From NCBI GenBank assembly GCA_006384855.1, contig VCJN01002409.1, forward strand, positions 1 through 64,000: 64,000 bases of DNA. Direction: 5' to 3'. The notes beneath the pieces were generated by a model. The model was given only the letters and a program-made list of their open reading frames with translations, made no database searches and was not told the DNA's origin. Positions within the stretch are counted from its first letter, which is position 1. Every line of letters starts with the position of its first letter. Made by a program: the position numbers and the translations under genes. Shown here piece by piece: positions 9,791 to 20,917 of this stretch. The DNA comes from Tetraselmis striata. Lineage: Eukaryota > Chlorophyta > Chlorodendrophyceae > Chlorodendrales > Chlorodendraceae.

Positions 9791-10100
9791 GTAATCACGG
9801 TAGCCTGCGTGCTTGTCGTACGGTCGCACGCGTGCTGCCCGCTGCATCGTGCGCGCGCGCTGCTGGTGGTGCTGGGTTGTCACCATTCGACCCGGTACCG
9901 ACGTAAAGTACTGTAGGAACGGTTGATAGCCGCGACCAGCACTGCATAAAGTACTGCACGGCGTGGCAGTGACCTGTGGTGAGAGGCTTCATTGCCACTG
10001 GCATTCACCCCCCTGAGTACGGGCAAGACCAGCAACGCTGGTCTGAACTAAAGCCCTATAGGCGTCTGAGAGGTGCCTGTAGTGACTTAGGTTCGCGTTC

Positions 10101-10160
10101 ATGGGCCGCCCATTGAGCTGGTGACAGCGCCCCACGCGGGAATGCGAGCATGCGACGGCA
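10101..10160 (+). repeat. Second copy of a 60-bp direct repeat (first copy 9088-9147)
   Basis: The 60 bases from ATGGGCCGCC to GCGACGGCA are identical to 9088-9147, the presumed left end of the 3' LTR. The sequences diverge immediately outside. It may be a fragment of another LTR of the same family, or a sequence the element picked up. Confidence 0.85.
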
Positions 10161-11510
10161 CCGCACATAGCGCGGCGGTGTGAGCCCCAAAGCACGTCAT
10201 CCAAAGGTACTACTCATGGCCCGCAAACGCCGGTCATCATTTTAAAGGTATTTAGTTGTTCGTCAAATCGGTATGAAGCGGGAACAGACCACGCACCCGG
10301 CTAACTTGACGTCCTGACCAACTACCTCGTAACCATATGCTTCGCTCTCTGCAGTAGTAGCTCCGGCACCACGAAGTAGTCTTCCTCGTTGCTTGCGGAT
10401 TTGGAGCCGGCACGGCCGATCTAGGATAGCTCTAGCAAATCGAGGCGCATTGTGCCCCCCCCCCCCCCCCTCCCCCTCCCCCACTTGCTGCATGCAAATT
10501 GTCTCACGCCACGATGCCCGGACCCGGAACCATGTGCCCCGTCTCCTTTGACGACATCGCGCCCGCGAGCCGTCAATTGAGCCAAGCAGCGACGAGGTGA
10601 GCTCAAGCAGCAACCCAGACTGGGCATGCATGTCCGCTTGAGGCGACTCAAGTGTCAGCTCGGCGACGGGTTGTTCTCCATTTGACATTGTAACGCAGCA
10701 CTACATGATAACAAAGTACGTCGTCGGACATATTGTACGGCGAGAATATCACACTCATCGGATGGTGAGCCGGGTGCGGTCTTTATTCAACAAAATGTGA
10801 CATGCGCAAAATGTTACGGGATAGTTAATCGTTCTGTGGAACTCACAGCGAAACTGTCTGGAGCATGGCAAGTTCAACTGTTACGGCCGATTTTATGTCT
10901 TCTTGTGCCGCACGCGAAGATAGAGGCACATCATCGACACGTGAACTAGCAACCCGTACCGCTCCAGCAACACAGGCGGCTAGAGAAACCGGATAGGAAA
11001 GGGGGAAACCCCATTAGATCAGCAGAACGGATAGGGCGGTTGTAGGTCGGGCTTCCCAATGTCGTCCGCTAGACGACTACCGCCGTCAGTTGGCCAGTAA
11101 CAAATCCACCGCTAAAAGGAGTCATACTGAACGATCCACATGCCAGTAATCCTTATTCTACTCGTAGCATCAAGCCGCCACAGCGCCGCCGTCAGTCGGC
11201 CGGTACCAGTACGAGCAGTACCGTACTTTAAATCAGTTTTGCAGGTTTCGTTGTTATTGCCGTCCATCGTTATATGAATTGATGACTGCTGTGGATGGCA
11301 AACGCCGGATAGATATTGCATCTTAGGCCGCGCTGCGCTGATCTGGCACACCATATCGCCAAGTCGACCGTTTGTTTCTGAAATCCGCGCCAATCAGGTC
11401 TTGTTATTCATCTATCGTACCCTGTATGTACGAGCACAGCGACCAACGGCGGGTGTAAAGTAGCTAACTACGGCGAGTGGTAGCCACTACCTGTATGGCG
11501 GTGCAATATA
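10161..11510. other. Spacer without recognisable gene
   Basis: Only short chance-like frames are present. A C-rich run occupies 10455-10470. Scattered GTACC/GGTAC and AATCCTTATT motifs recur in other spacers of the window. No gene is seen. Confidence 0.5.
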
Positions 11511-11966
11511 AGGCGTCCACTTTTATATATTGTGGTTTAGGAGACAATCCCCCCCCAGATTTGCCCCCCCCCAAGTCAGTTAGACCATCACCCAATTCCT
11601 TGTTTAGGGCACTTGCGCACGCAAGAATGATGCAACTCCAATCATGCATGCTTATTTTATTGAGAGGGATGCTATGGTGCAATAATAATGGTAGTAGGGC
11701 AATTCAATGTGCAAAAATGGCACATGTGGAATTGGGCCATGTGCAGAAGCCCTTCAGGGGGTCAAGATATTGGGTGGGGGGAGGGTCTTTTGGCCCTTTT
11801 ACTTACATGGACTTGGAGGGAATGTCTATGCCACCTGAGTCTCCGCCCTGGGACGCTTCCTAGACACTCCGGTGGCCATGTTGGCCTTGTGTGCGGCATG
11901 CGTTGCAATGCGTTGCAATGGCGGCCCTAGCTTGTGACATCCTGATCCTACTTCTGACATGATACT

Positions 11967-12500
11967 TCACATCTCACCCCTGCACTTGTCACACAACGGC
12001 AGGATAGCGCTGAAGAGAATGCCTTCTTCAACAGTGGCCTCTAAATCACCGTCCAACACATTGAGAGCACAAGGAGGGGTTTGACCAAGATGCAACCTGG
12101 GGAGTCCGGCCACGCTTGGAGTAAAACTGTGGCTCCACATGCATATGGCACTCCAAATCCTGGGCAGTGTAGAAGATGTCGTGGAAGGGATGCTCCTCAG
12201 GGAGTGGTTGGCCACCACACACATAGTCTTGGCTGGCAATAGCATCCTGCAAAACATCCTTTATTTGCAATGCGCACGCAAGCTGCGATGTCTGCTCTGC
12301 TGGGTGGCTGTTCCTCACTGGTATGTGACGGCTGCATCGTGCTGGGTGCCCTCAGCGAGAAAATGACGCGAGGTTTGGCACACTCCTTGCACTGCACAGT
12401 GCCCCTGGCCAGTTGCAAATGGAAGGGTGCGCCTCCGGGTGTAGAAATCTCCAGGCAGTTATCAGGCATCTCTGGTTGCTTGGGCTGTACCAACTCTACT
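11967..12500 (-). pseudogene. Fragment of a multicopy, transposon-like ORF (EPQFYS-type)
   Basis: Minus-strand frames contain KECAKPRVIF, CGGQPLPEEHPFH and VEPQFYSKRGRTPQ, a protein-like texture with Cys and His pairs. I associate these loosely with repetitive ORFs of algal and dinoflagellate genomes, without a family name. The similarity continues across more than one frame, so the copy is broken. It lies inside the inverted-repeat unit and may be cargo or the remains of its coding region. Confidence 0.35.
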
Positions 12501-12867
12501 GTACCGACTCGTGGACAGTGGGCCCCTCCAGTGCTGCGCTAATGGGCGGGCGTCTAGTGCATGCCGCGGGCTCGGGCGGCGTGAGCGTGTATCGCAGGGT
12601 GGTGGTGCTGTCGGTGCCGACCTGCCGCAGGAAATCAAGCGCCGACCACTTCTTCGTGACAAATATTGTCGCGTCACTAGCCGCCACATCACCGCCCTTC
12701 CGAGTCAACAATATCCCGTTCGCGGAGCATACGGATAGGGGGCGCCTCAAGACTTCTAGGCCGATCGTACAATCGTCTAGTTGCGCAGCGTGCAGCTCCA
12801 GCTCAGGCTTCTTTGTGTCGAGCAGAACCTCTCGCAACCAATCCACTAACGCAGGTGTTTTCGGCAA
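12496..12867 (-). CDS. Unrecognised minus-strand ORF inside the inverted-repeat element
   Basis: An open frame of about 123 codons, protein-like in composition (for example DWLREVLLDTKKPELELHAA and ATIFVTKKWSALDFLRQVGT). An upstream frame at 12803-13120 has RVANTGLGRNYDVILGSTFD, suggesting a longer product in pieces. I do not recognise the family. No splice model is offered. Confidence 0.3.
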   Translation of the reverse strand: MPKTPALVDWLREVLLDTKKPELELHAAQLDDCTIGLEVLRRPLSVCSANGILLTRKGGDVAASDATIFVTKKWSALDFLRQVGTDSTTTLRYTLTPPEPAACTRRPPISAALEGPTVHESVQ

Positions 12868-13310
12868 ACCATCTCTCCGTGCGCAGGTCGAACGTGCTAC
12901 CCAAGATCACGTCGTAGTTCCGGCCCAGACCGGTATTAGCCACACGCACAGTCACCGAAGCGGCGACAGTGGGGTCCTCCATGCGTGCGTGCTGCGCAGT
13001 GCGCCGCACAAGCACGGTGTGTGAGGGCTGGAGCTGTGATGGCGGATGAGCGGGCGCCCCGTCGCTTATGCGCGGTTGGCGCGCTGTACACCGGTAGCGA
13101 CTACTGGTACGGCGCGGCAATATCTGCGTCGTCGCGGGGACGAGACAAGTACATAAGACAGTACTTCAGGTGATGAACCGTAATGACAGTGATGGTCTGA
13201 ACGTCCCCCCCCCCCCCGGCCAAATTCTGGGCAGATTTGTCTCCTAAACCACAATATATAAAACTGGACGCCTAACCACATCCAGCAACAATTAATCCTT
13301 AATCCTTACA

Positions 13311-13600
13311 CGAGCCAGCTGCAGAAGGCGATATCAGAAAATCACCAGAAAAGGACAATATCGGAAAGGTCCTCTACCACATCCAGCGATTTATTATCGT
13401 TGTGGGGCCCTTTATTATGCTGGTACCGGTACCTGAATAATGTATTAACTGAGATTTCTTCTGGTGCTGCTTCCACCGCGCAATTGCTGTAGTGGATGTT
13501 TTTATTGCATTTTCGGGTGGTTTCCTTATCGCGTTTTGCAGCTAGCTCATGTAACCATATTATATTAACTGAGATTTGGTCATTACGTTGCGGGTACCGT
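13311..13600. repeat. Foldback (imperfect inverted) repeat, family with copies at 33.6 and 45.6 kb
   Basis: The left arm (13311-13400) reads CAGCTGCAGAAGGCGATATC then AGAAAATCACC. The right arm (about 13445-13570) is its imperfect reverse complement, centred near the palindrome GGTACCGGTACC at about 13421. The right arm, reversed, also matches 45567-45690, and the left arm matches 33580-33670. This is the pattern of a short non-autonomous foldback or MITE-like family. Confidence 0.6.
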
Positions 13601-14436
13601 GCCGCACAGCGGCGGTTGGAATAACGAATACTCAACGAAACACTAACGCTGATAATCCCGGTGCTGAAAGAGATGACGACTCGGGACACCAAACATATGC
13701 CCGGGATTCAAAAAGCAGGATTGCTGGCTGTGATAATCTTTACGACATAACGTGACATAGCGACTAATAAGGATACTACAGCAGTAATCCTTATTTATAT
13801 ACTACTGGGATATAGTAGTAGTAGTAGTTATATCCTTATTTATATAATGCAGGTCGTAACCTCTCGTTTTTTTTCTGAAGTGAAGCGGGCTCGCTCACCA
13901 GGCCTGCAGGCAAGCAGAAACACCCATCACGGAGTACAGCGGCAGTCCCCTCGCCCTGAAGCGATAGCCCAGTCAGGCAGATACAGCTCATTCAGCCGCT
14001 GAGGGCCCGCTCGCAGCCTGGGCATCACGTAGTAGAGGCGCGGCGGCGGCAGCGGCGGGCGCGATGTCCGTCTTCCGGCAGCCCTTCGGAAGGTGCCCCA
14101 ACCCCACCCACCCACTTGCCCACTCCCTTGCGCAAGCCCGCGTGTGATATCGCCGCACCGAGGCCTCCCTTGACGGGTACCCCAGCACGCGGCCGCGGCT
14201 GGGGGGGGGGGGGGGGGGGGGGGGGGCGGGCGCGGGGGATCGATGCTATCACTTCCTATCACTTCCCATTTATGTAAAGCATTGCGTATGTGCACGTACA
14301 CGTATCTCAGGGAATCTAGGGGACACTGACTTCTTAAAAGGGTCATCATACACTAACGCGAGGTGGCGCCTTTTCTATGCATGTAGCGAGGCCTCTCCGG
14401 CGGGTTATTTTGAAGATGAAATGGGCCCTGGCGCAG
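13601..14436. other. Spacer upstream of the SRRM1-like gene
   Basis: Contains AATCCTTATTTATATA-type repeats with ATATAGTAGTAGTAGTAG (13790-13850) and a 26-base G run at 14201-14226. A first exon of the downstream gene is expected here or further left but was not found with confidence. Confidence 0.45.
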
Positions 14437-15868
14437 GGGGCAGCTGCAGCTGGGCAAGACCAAGCCCAAGAAAGTGAAGCTACCGGAGGTGTACGGCGCT
14501 AAAATCGACCTGAAGAAGGTCAACCTGCCAGCGCTCAAGGCGTGGGGGTCGCAGCGGCTGGTGGAGCTGATGGGCGCAGAGGATGAGGTGGGTGGCGGGC
14601 GGGCTGGCTGGCTGCGGTGGGCGATGGGGAGGGTTGGCTGCTGCCTCCCCCGTGCAGGCGATGCTGACGGTGCGGGGCCGCTTGGGGTCGCGCAGATTGC
14701 GCAGGCGCTGGTGCAGGATGTTCTGGACAGCGCCAAGCCCAACCCGCTAGAGCTTGAGGGCGGGCTGGCGGGGCTGTTGGACGACGCCATCCGGGTCAAG
14801 TTTGTGCAGGTGCGCCTGTGCTTTTGCATGCTTCCCTACCTCCCCTCCTGTCCTTCCGCTAGGTGGCCCCAGGGGCATATGGCGCGTGGGGCAGCGTCCC
14901 TTCTCCCCGCCATGAGGCCTGCCCCCGCTCCCGCCACCTGCAGGACCTGTGGTCGCTTCTGGTGGCGGCGCAGACCGCCCCTGACGGCACGCCGCCGGTG
15001 CGCACCGCCCTGATGCCATGCCCCTTTCCTTGTAGCAACATCTCACCAGCAGGGCCCTCGTACCCGGGTGCTGAGCAACCCCATGGCGTCCCTGCAGGAG
15101 CTGAGCGGCGTGGTGCGCAAAGACAGCGTGGCCGAGGAGGCTCTGGCGGCTGCGGAGGCGGCCAAAGCGGCAGCGCTGGCGGCCGCGGCACGCCTGCAGG
15201 GGCAGCTCACGGGCGCGGCACCCTCGCAGCCGCCCGCAGAGCGCCGCTCGCCTCCGCCGCCCCGCCGCCGCTCCCTGCGCAGCCGCAGCCGCAGCCGCTC
15301 GCCGCGGGGCGCGCCACGATGGCGGCCGAGCCGCAGCAACAGCCGCAGCCGCAGCCGCAGTCGCAGCCGCTCTCCCGCGCGCCGGCCTCCCCGCCGCAGC
15401 CGAAGTCCGCCTCCGCGCCGTCCGCGCTCCCCTGCTTCCCCGCCCCCGGCCCGACACCGCCAGCGCGACCACCGCGAGCGGCAGGGCTCGCCTGGGGAGC
15501 GCGACTACCGGTCGGAGCGGCCCCGCGGCCACCGCCGTCAGCCACGCTCCCCGCCGCCGCCGCGCCAACGTTCTCCGCCCCCGCGAGCAGCCGCCCGGCC
15601 CCGCCCGCCCTCGCCCTCCCCGCCACGGCGGAGCCCTGCACCTCGCGGCAGCGGTCGGCGCAGCGGGGGCCGCTCCCGCTCCCCCATGCCATCCCCGGGG
15701 CCGGCCCGCGGCGGCCACGACCGCTTCACGCCGCCGCCCACGCGCTTCACGCCGCCACCGGATAGGCTCGTTGCGCGGCGCAGCCGGTCCCCACCTGGGG
15801 CTGAGCGCTGGCCCATGGGTGGCGCCCCCTCCCCGCCACACCGGGGCCGTCGCCCTCCCAGCCGCTGA
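14437..15868 (+). CDS. SRRM1-like splicing coactivator: PWI domain plus RS/Pro-rich tail (5' exon missing)
   Basis: Exons as read: about 14437-14587, 14705-14809, 14944-14997 and 15050-15868; the last three introns keep phase 0. The PWI part reads VYGAKIDLKKVNLPALKAWG / RLVELMGAEDE, then ALVQDVLDSAKPNPLELEG / LLDDAIRVKFVQ, then DLWSLLVAAQTAPDG, matching the SRRM1/SRm160 N terminus (KVNLEVIKPWI, LTGFL, LWPLLLSAQ). PWI domains bind RNA/DNA and SR-related PWI proteins act in spliceosome activation and 3'-end formation in the nucleus. The last exon carries an Ala/Glu helix followed by about 230 residues of RS dipeptides and RRSPPP repeats. The first exon (normally MDAGFFRG-like) is upstream and not identified. 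The last acceptor is a CAGCAG tandem, so two starts three bases apart are possible. TGTAA, the common green-algal poly(A) signal, occurs at about 16070. Confidence 0.82.
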
Positions 15869-16439
15869 CGAGCGCATGCAGGCGGCCCTGACATCTCCCC
15901 CAACCAGCTGCTTCTGCCTCCCGGGCACGCACTGATGGGCAGAGACGCAGGGGTGAGGGTGGACGCAGCTTTCTGTGCTGTTGTGAAGGTGGGCTGTCGT
16001 TGTAGCGAGGGGGCAACTCTCACAAAGAGTCCCGGCCGCCGTTGAATGGTGCCGCAGACTTGTGGCAGCACCTGTAAGCTTTTGAAATTTGTCTCCAGAC
16101 TCACTGCTGCGCGGATAAAGCAAGAAAAGCGGCAGCTGCCGGGCTTCAAGGCAATGCATAATCCTCAACATGATCATAGCGGGCATCATCAACACCATAG
16201 CTGGTCGGCAGACATCATGGGGACAGCGGGAAAGTTGGGGGGTGTGTCCTGGTTGCGATAACAGGTGCGCAGCGTGAATGCCTTTGTATATGCTGAAGGG
16301 TTGCTGGGGACGTCTCAGTTAGGCACTCCTTATCAATGGTCCCCAGATCCTCACATAGGGTGCCTGGATACACAAGAAGCTGTGCTGTATACTGGCGCAG
16401 AACCGCCGCTTGACGATTCATCTACTACGAGTACGTCCG
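15869..16439 (+). other. 3' flank of the SRRM1-like gene
   Basis: No gene is seen. TGTAA near 16070 may be the poly(A) signal. The rest is unremarkable until the SINE. Confidence 0.4.
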
Positions 16440-16665
16440 GCCTCGTTGTCTGTCCGCTCGGTAGAGCGGTGGTCTCCCACTCAGGAGGTCCCAGGATCGA
16501 TTCCGGCTGTGGCAATTCAGGGCTATATCGACCCGTGTCCCTGGTAACCTTACCCGGTTGATGCATTTGCCCTTCGGGGTTGGAATGAGGCAATGGTCTA
16601 AGGGCTATGCCAGGCCTAAGACTGCTGGGGCTTCTTCTGCCGATGACCCGGGGCTTTACTTTTCT
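16440..16665 (+). repeat. tRNA-derived SINE, copy 1
   Basis: The 5' part resembles a tRNA: GCTCGGTAGAGCGGTGG fits a Pol III A box and GGATCGATTCC a B box, spaced as in a tRNA. The 3' body reads TTGATGCATT ... CTTCGGGGTTGGAATGAGGC and ends near CCGATGACCCGGGG. The same body occurs at 26720-26943 (plus) and 35555-35808 (minus). This copy lacks about 35 bases present near the 3' end of the other two. Confidence 0.85.
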
Positions 16666-18540
16666 TTGCGAGTACGTTTACGCTGACTACGGCTGGCAGA
16701 ATTTCGTTTTGGAGTTTTGGATTTGCCTATATCGCACCATTTTTGGTTCAGTTTAGGTAATTAGGCTTTTGAGATTTGATATTTCGACGAACATTATGCA
16801 TTCATATACATTATAATATACCGATGATACAATGATATAACGAGTCGATTTCGCTCTGTTCCATTGACTGCTCCCACAGCAAGCAGCTGCAGCATATATG
16901 TAATTTTCTGGTGGTTACAATGGAAGCTGTCGCGAGAATGATCAGTGACTAGCGTATTCTTATCACTGGTGAGAATTACAAAAATGCCAATAACAAGTCC
17001 ACCTACCGCGAAAAGCTGAAAGTACTGAAAGATCAACAAGAGCAAGCCGCCTAAAAGCAAAAAAGTGACTGGCAATTTGACAAACTATTTGACTAGCGTA
17101 TCATTATCACTGGCAGTGTACCCTGTACCGTCGTATGTCGCGACTTCATAAAATGATAATATGATTTTTTTTTGGTGCATGCGGGGATTCTTAATAATTC
17201 GCCATGTTTCTTCCATAGAAATACAAAATAATAAACACCCCTCCATACAAGTCCCAGGCCCCTTTCTCGCCGAATTCGAGCTTACGAATAGTAGGGCAGC
17301 TGAATCTATGTTTATGACCTGAAATCCTGGAATATTGCACATTTATGCTCAGCCTTTACCACCATAGGGTGTAAGCAACCCCTTTGGCCCTAACAAGTGC
17401 CCTACACGAGTGGCACTTGCGCCACACTGAGCGTTTCCAGTACCCCCACAACAACGGGGGTTGGTGCCCCGCACGTCCCGCCGCGCATGCATAGACCATT
17501 GCATGGTGGGATGGCCATGGGTGGGCGAGGAAACATGTCAGCAAAGAGACTAGGGTGTTTTTGCTTGGGGTGGGGCCATAGTGGCGTGCGCCCGTGCACG
17601 ATGCGGCGTCATACCATCGATCGCCACTGCAGTGCGGGCCGCCTTGTGGTGCAGCTCTCAAACTCGCGGTATCGCTCAGTGCGTTGCGAGGAAACGTCAG
17701 AAAATTTATATATAAATACCAATAAAAACTACGCGAGCAGGGCTACAAATTCCACGGCGGTAGCACGGTCGTCCGAGGCCCTTTAGGCACTTCTGGTTTT
17801 TTTAAGTAATATGTCGAAATCTGACGTCCGTGTCAGCGTGTGGTCAACATGTTGGCGTGAAAGTTTACGCCAAGGGGATCTCAAAACCTGGTATACGGTG
17901 GCGGGACAGTGTGTTGTATGTACTTGTGCACGGACTACTCATGCTTGGCACATACCCCCCTTGAGCGATGCCCACGGCCGCATGCCGGATCCCCCCTTCC
18001 ACAACATTATTTCCACCATCATCGACGCATTAAGGTGCACGCCATTGCCGCCCCACTGGGCTCACCATGGCGCACTATGAGCATGCGGCCATGCACTATA
18101 TACTTTGGCCTACGGCATGGAGGCCGCGAGAGCCCTCTCCCGCATGCGCGTGCAACAATCACAGCCGCATTTTGTCTATGATTTTGGCCATAAACCATCG
18201 TCATCGACACGTAGGGCTTGGTCCAGGTCGTGAATGACCTCATTTCAATGCCCTACGTGTATGGTGGATAGTGATCATACCAAGGGTGATGTGGTATGAG
18301 TACGGGGGCTGTGGTGCCCCATGCCTATGTGACTGTGCACACGAGTGGCGCAATTTGTGATTTTGAACCGCCAGCGCCGGAAGCCATGCTTTTGCATGAA
18401 TGAAAGCGTTGACGGCAACGGCCCCCGCGTGGCAATATGTGGTGTATCGCGCTATCGCAGCATTCCCCCCCAGCCGTACGACCCTGAGTAACCCGCATGC
18501 ACGCGCGCACGGCCTCAATGCAGCCGCGCATGGGCATGTG
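16666..18540. other. Spacer without recognisable gene
   Basis: AT-rich to about 17350, then mixed. Several 60-130 codon frames on both strands lack family motifs, splice context or codon bias, and I do not call them. Confidence 0.4.
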
Positions 18541-18584
18541 GATCGAATTCGCAAACCCCATACTTATGTGGAGGGGTGTATATG
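18541..18584 (+). repeat. Copy of the CACATAAGT terminal repeat
   Basis: The sequence GCAAACCCCATACTTATGTG followed by GAGGGGTGTA matches, in reverse complement, 34051-34090 and, less closely in the same sense, 35380-35402. At 34/35 kb the two copies face each other as ends of one element, so this is probably an end of a related, partly lost copy. Confidence 0.55.
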
Positions 18585-19519
18585 GATCCGCGACAGGAAT
18601 ACAGGAATAATAATATCGAGCGGCAGAACTTTTGTGGCTTGTGGCTTGCGGATTGTGGCGGTATATAGCGACTATCTATCCGCCCGAGGCGCGGCGCGCG
18701 ACGACGCCGCCGGCGATGATGACGGCCCGTCGATGCTGCGCGCCAAATCGAGGGCGGCACCTTCGTCGTTATATTGCGTCGTCGTCGCCTTCGCCCTTCG
18801 GTACCAGGTAGTCGCTAGGGGATAGCGACAACCACGGCGAGGCCTGCTAGCGGTGACCCCGTTGTACCGACGCCGTTGCGACTCGACTGTCAGCCTCCCT
18901 CCCCAGCGACGGTAACGACGGGCAAGGGGCTACCAGGCAGCTCCTCCATACCGTAGCAGCTATCCAGAACCTCTCCGGCCCTCTGAGAAACACTCCCGGA
19001 TAGCGGGTGGGTGCGCCTAACCCGGCGGGCGATATCGGATGGCGTGGCAGGTAGCCGGCACCAAGAAGGGCGGCTGGCCGCTGGCGGTGGAGAAGCGGAC
19101 GAACCACAAGGTGCTGCGCCGCCCTCTCCCCAGCGAGAAGCAAGTCGTGGAGAGGGCGGAGGCTGTGGCGGAATTCCATTATATTTCGGAAGGGTAGCGA
19201 GTGCGTCAAGCGGGCGGTCAAAGACCCAGCGCGTCGCGGCTGCTGGTCGTTCCGAGAGTCTTTGTTTTGCCCCCGCGACAGGACTGATACTACAAGTACA
19301 GTACCCGCAGCTACTAAAACCCTTGCAGAGCATCTCCGAGAGGCTTTGTTTCGCACAAGTCGACGTATAAACGCGATGGTGCAGCCCCGGTCGGACGGAC
19401 AGCGGCCTGGGAACAGACACACCGGTCACTAACGAAGTAGGATGTTATTGGTTCCTGGCATCGTACTGGGGGGGAAAGGGGGGGGGGGGGGGGGGGGGCA
19501 AGGGGGTCAAAGGCAACAG
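18585..19519. other. Spacer with unsupported minus-strand frames
   Basis: A 191-codon minus frame (18847-19422) has no recognisable motif and high-GC composition that favours open frames by chance. A G run lies at 19478-19498, just before the first plus-strand candidate exon. Confidence 0.35.
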
Positions 19520-20402
19520 GGGCTGTCCGGAGCTGTGATGGCATGCGCCGCAGGCACACCCGGGGCGCAGCGGCCGGCCGCCGTGGTCACCCCTGCGGTG
19601 CCGATGGGGACGGGGCGGCTGGTGCAGCGGCGCGGCGGTGGCAAGGACGCGGCCTTCCACCGGTGAGCCGCCCATTTCCACGTGCCGCCGGTCTGCGACA
19701 CCTTGGCAAGGGACGCCGGGCCTCAGCAAGGGACGCACGAGACCGGTCAGCAACCGCCCCGACGGTCGGAGTGCCTTCAGTCTCTGCGGGGGAGTTTTGT
19801 CACAGCAGCGGCAGGGCATGGTTCTCAGCGCGGGGGGCGCACACTGCGGGCTCACTGATCCGGTGGTGTGTGCCTGGGTGGCGCAGGTTTGTGGGCTTGA
19901 TGAAGTCGTGGGTGTACTGGGTGAGCGCCGCGCTGCTGCCTGTCGGGGGCGCCACAGATGGTGGATGAGGAGTGGGCCGGGTTGGACCGGGGGGTGGGGG
20001 AGGGGGGGGGGGTTAGGACTGATGCGGGCTGAGGAGCGGGCGACGCGGTGCGATGCGGCGCAGGAGCACGACTACACGCGGCTGGAGGAGCTGTGGGAGC
20101 AGCACAGCGCCGCGGCGGGGGGCGACAGCGCCCTCCGGGGCGCGGCGTTCATGGAGGACACGCCGGCGGGGGGCGCTGCCACCCAGCCCGCGGTGCGCAC
20201 CCCCCCCCCCCCCCCCTCACTCCCCCTCCCCCAGGCTGAAGTTGCATCTATTTGTTGCCAGTTGCGCGATGCGCGATGGGGTGCGGTCAGAAGTGATTGT
20301 GGGCTGGATGCGCAGGGGAGTACGGCGGCGGCGAGGGCGGCGGCGTCCGACGACAAGCTGCATGCGCTGGGCATGCTGGCGGCGCCGTCCGCCTTCCGAG
20401 AG
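19520..20402 (+). CDS. Candidate multi-exon gene of unknown product, possibly the 5' part of the UIM gene
   Basis: A phase-consistent chain of GT-AG exons can be read: 19520-19662, 19887-19920, 19958-19993, 20064-20192 and 20316-20402. Donors include GTGAGC (twice) and GTGCGC followed by a C run at 20193. Peptide segments include FVGLMKSWVYW, MVDEEWAGLDRG and EHDYTRLEELWEQH. I do not recognise a domain. The last donor (GTCCCT) is weak, so the chain may end or continue differently. It lies on the same strand as, and upstream of, the ubiquitin-interacting-motif exons, with comparable introns, so it may belong to that gene. The start codon was not found. Confidence 0.4.
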
Positions 20403-20866
20403 GTCCCTGCGCCCCCCATCCCATCCCTTCTGCACCCCTCCATGTATGTGCCCATAGAGATATGCGCATCTATTTGTGTGTGGGTGTGGGTGTGGGTGTG
20501 TGTGTGACAAAGAGAGAGAGAGGGAGAATCTAGAGAAAATGGATCGAGCTTGTCTATAGAGGAGTGTAACGTAGCGGAAGGGCATGGTTGTATCCTTGAG
20601 GGGACACAATTACCGCTGATTGGGGTCCTTATTATGCCTCAGGTATATGTCCCCTGGGATTGGACACATTCATTTTCTTTATTGTGTACCTGTGGATGTG
20701 CCTGTGTCTGTGTGTCTGTGCATCCTCTGTAGACACCATTTTATTGCGCGACTCCGGTGACTCTTCCGTGACAATTATGGCACTACTTGATGTGATTTGA
20801 TCCAGACCGGCAGAGAGGGAGAGGCAGAGGGAGAGAGGGAGAGGGAGGGAGAGGGAGAAAAAGAGA

Positions 20867-20917
<51 letters not shown>

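Larger units (their letters stand above)
11511..13272. mobile_element. Unclassified element with ~40-bp terminal inverted repeats
   Basis: The left end, AGGCGTCCAC then TTTTATATATTGTGGTTTAGGAG, recurs inverted at the right end (13237-13272) with one mismatch over roughly 36 bases. The inner borders are C-rich on both sides. No convincing target duplication is visible. The interior holds minus-strand protein-like fragments (next entries). A decayed DNA transposon is the simplest reading. Inverted copies of a longer repeat are the alternative. Confidence 0.6.

Noticed and set aside
14747-16198. 483-codon minus-strand ORF overlapping the SRRM1-like gene
   Set aside because: Shadow of the GC-rich RS/Pro exon on the other strand. 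The plus strand has PWI homology and consistent splicing.
16440-16515. A genuine tRNA gene
   Set aside because: The A- and B-box region does not close into a clean cloverleaf and is followed by a body shared with two other copies, so it is a SINE head.
18847-19422. 191-codon minus-strand ORF
   Set aside because: No motif, no splice context, in sequence where long frames arise by chance from high GC.
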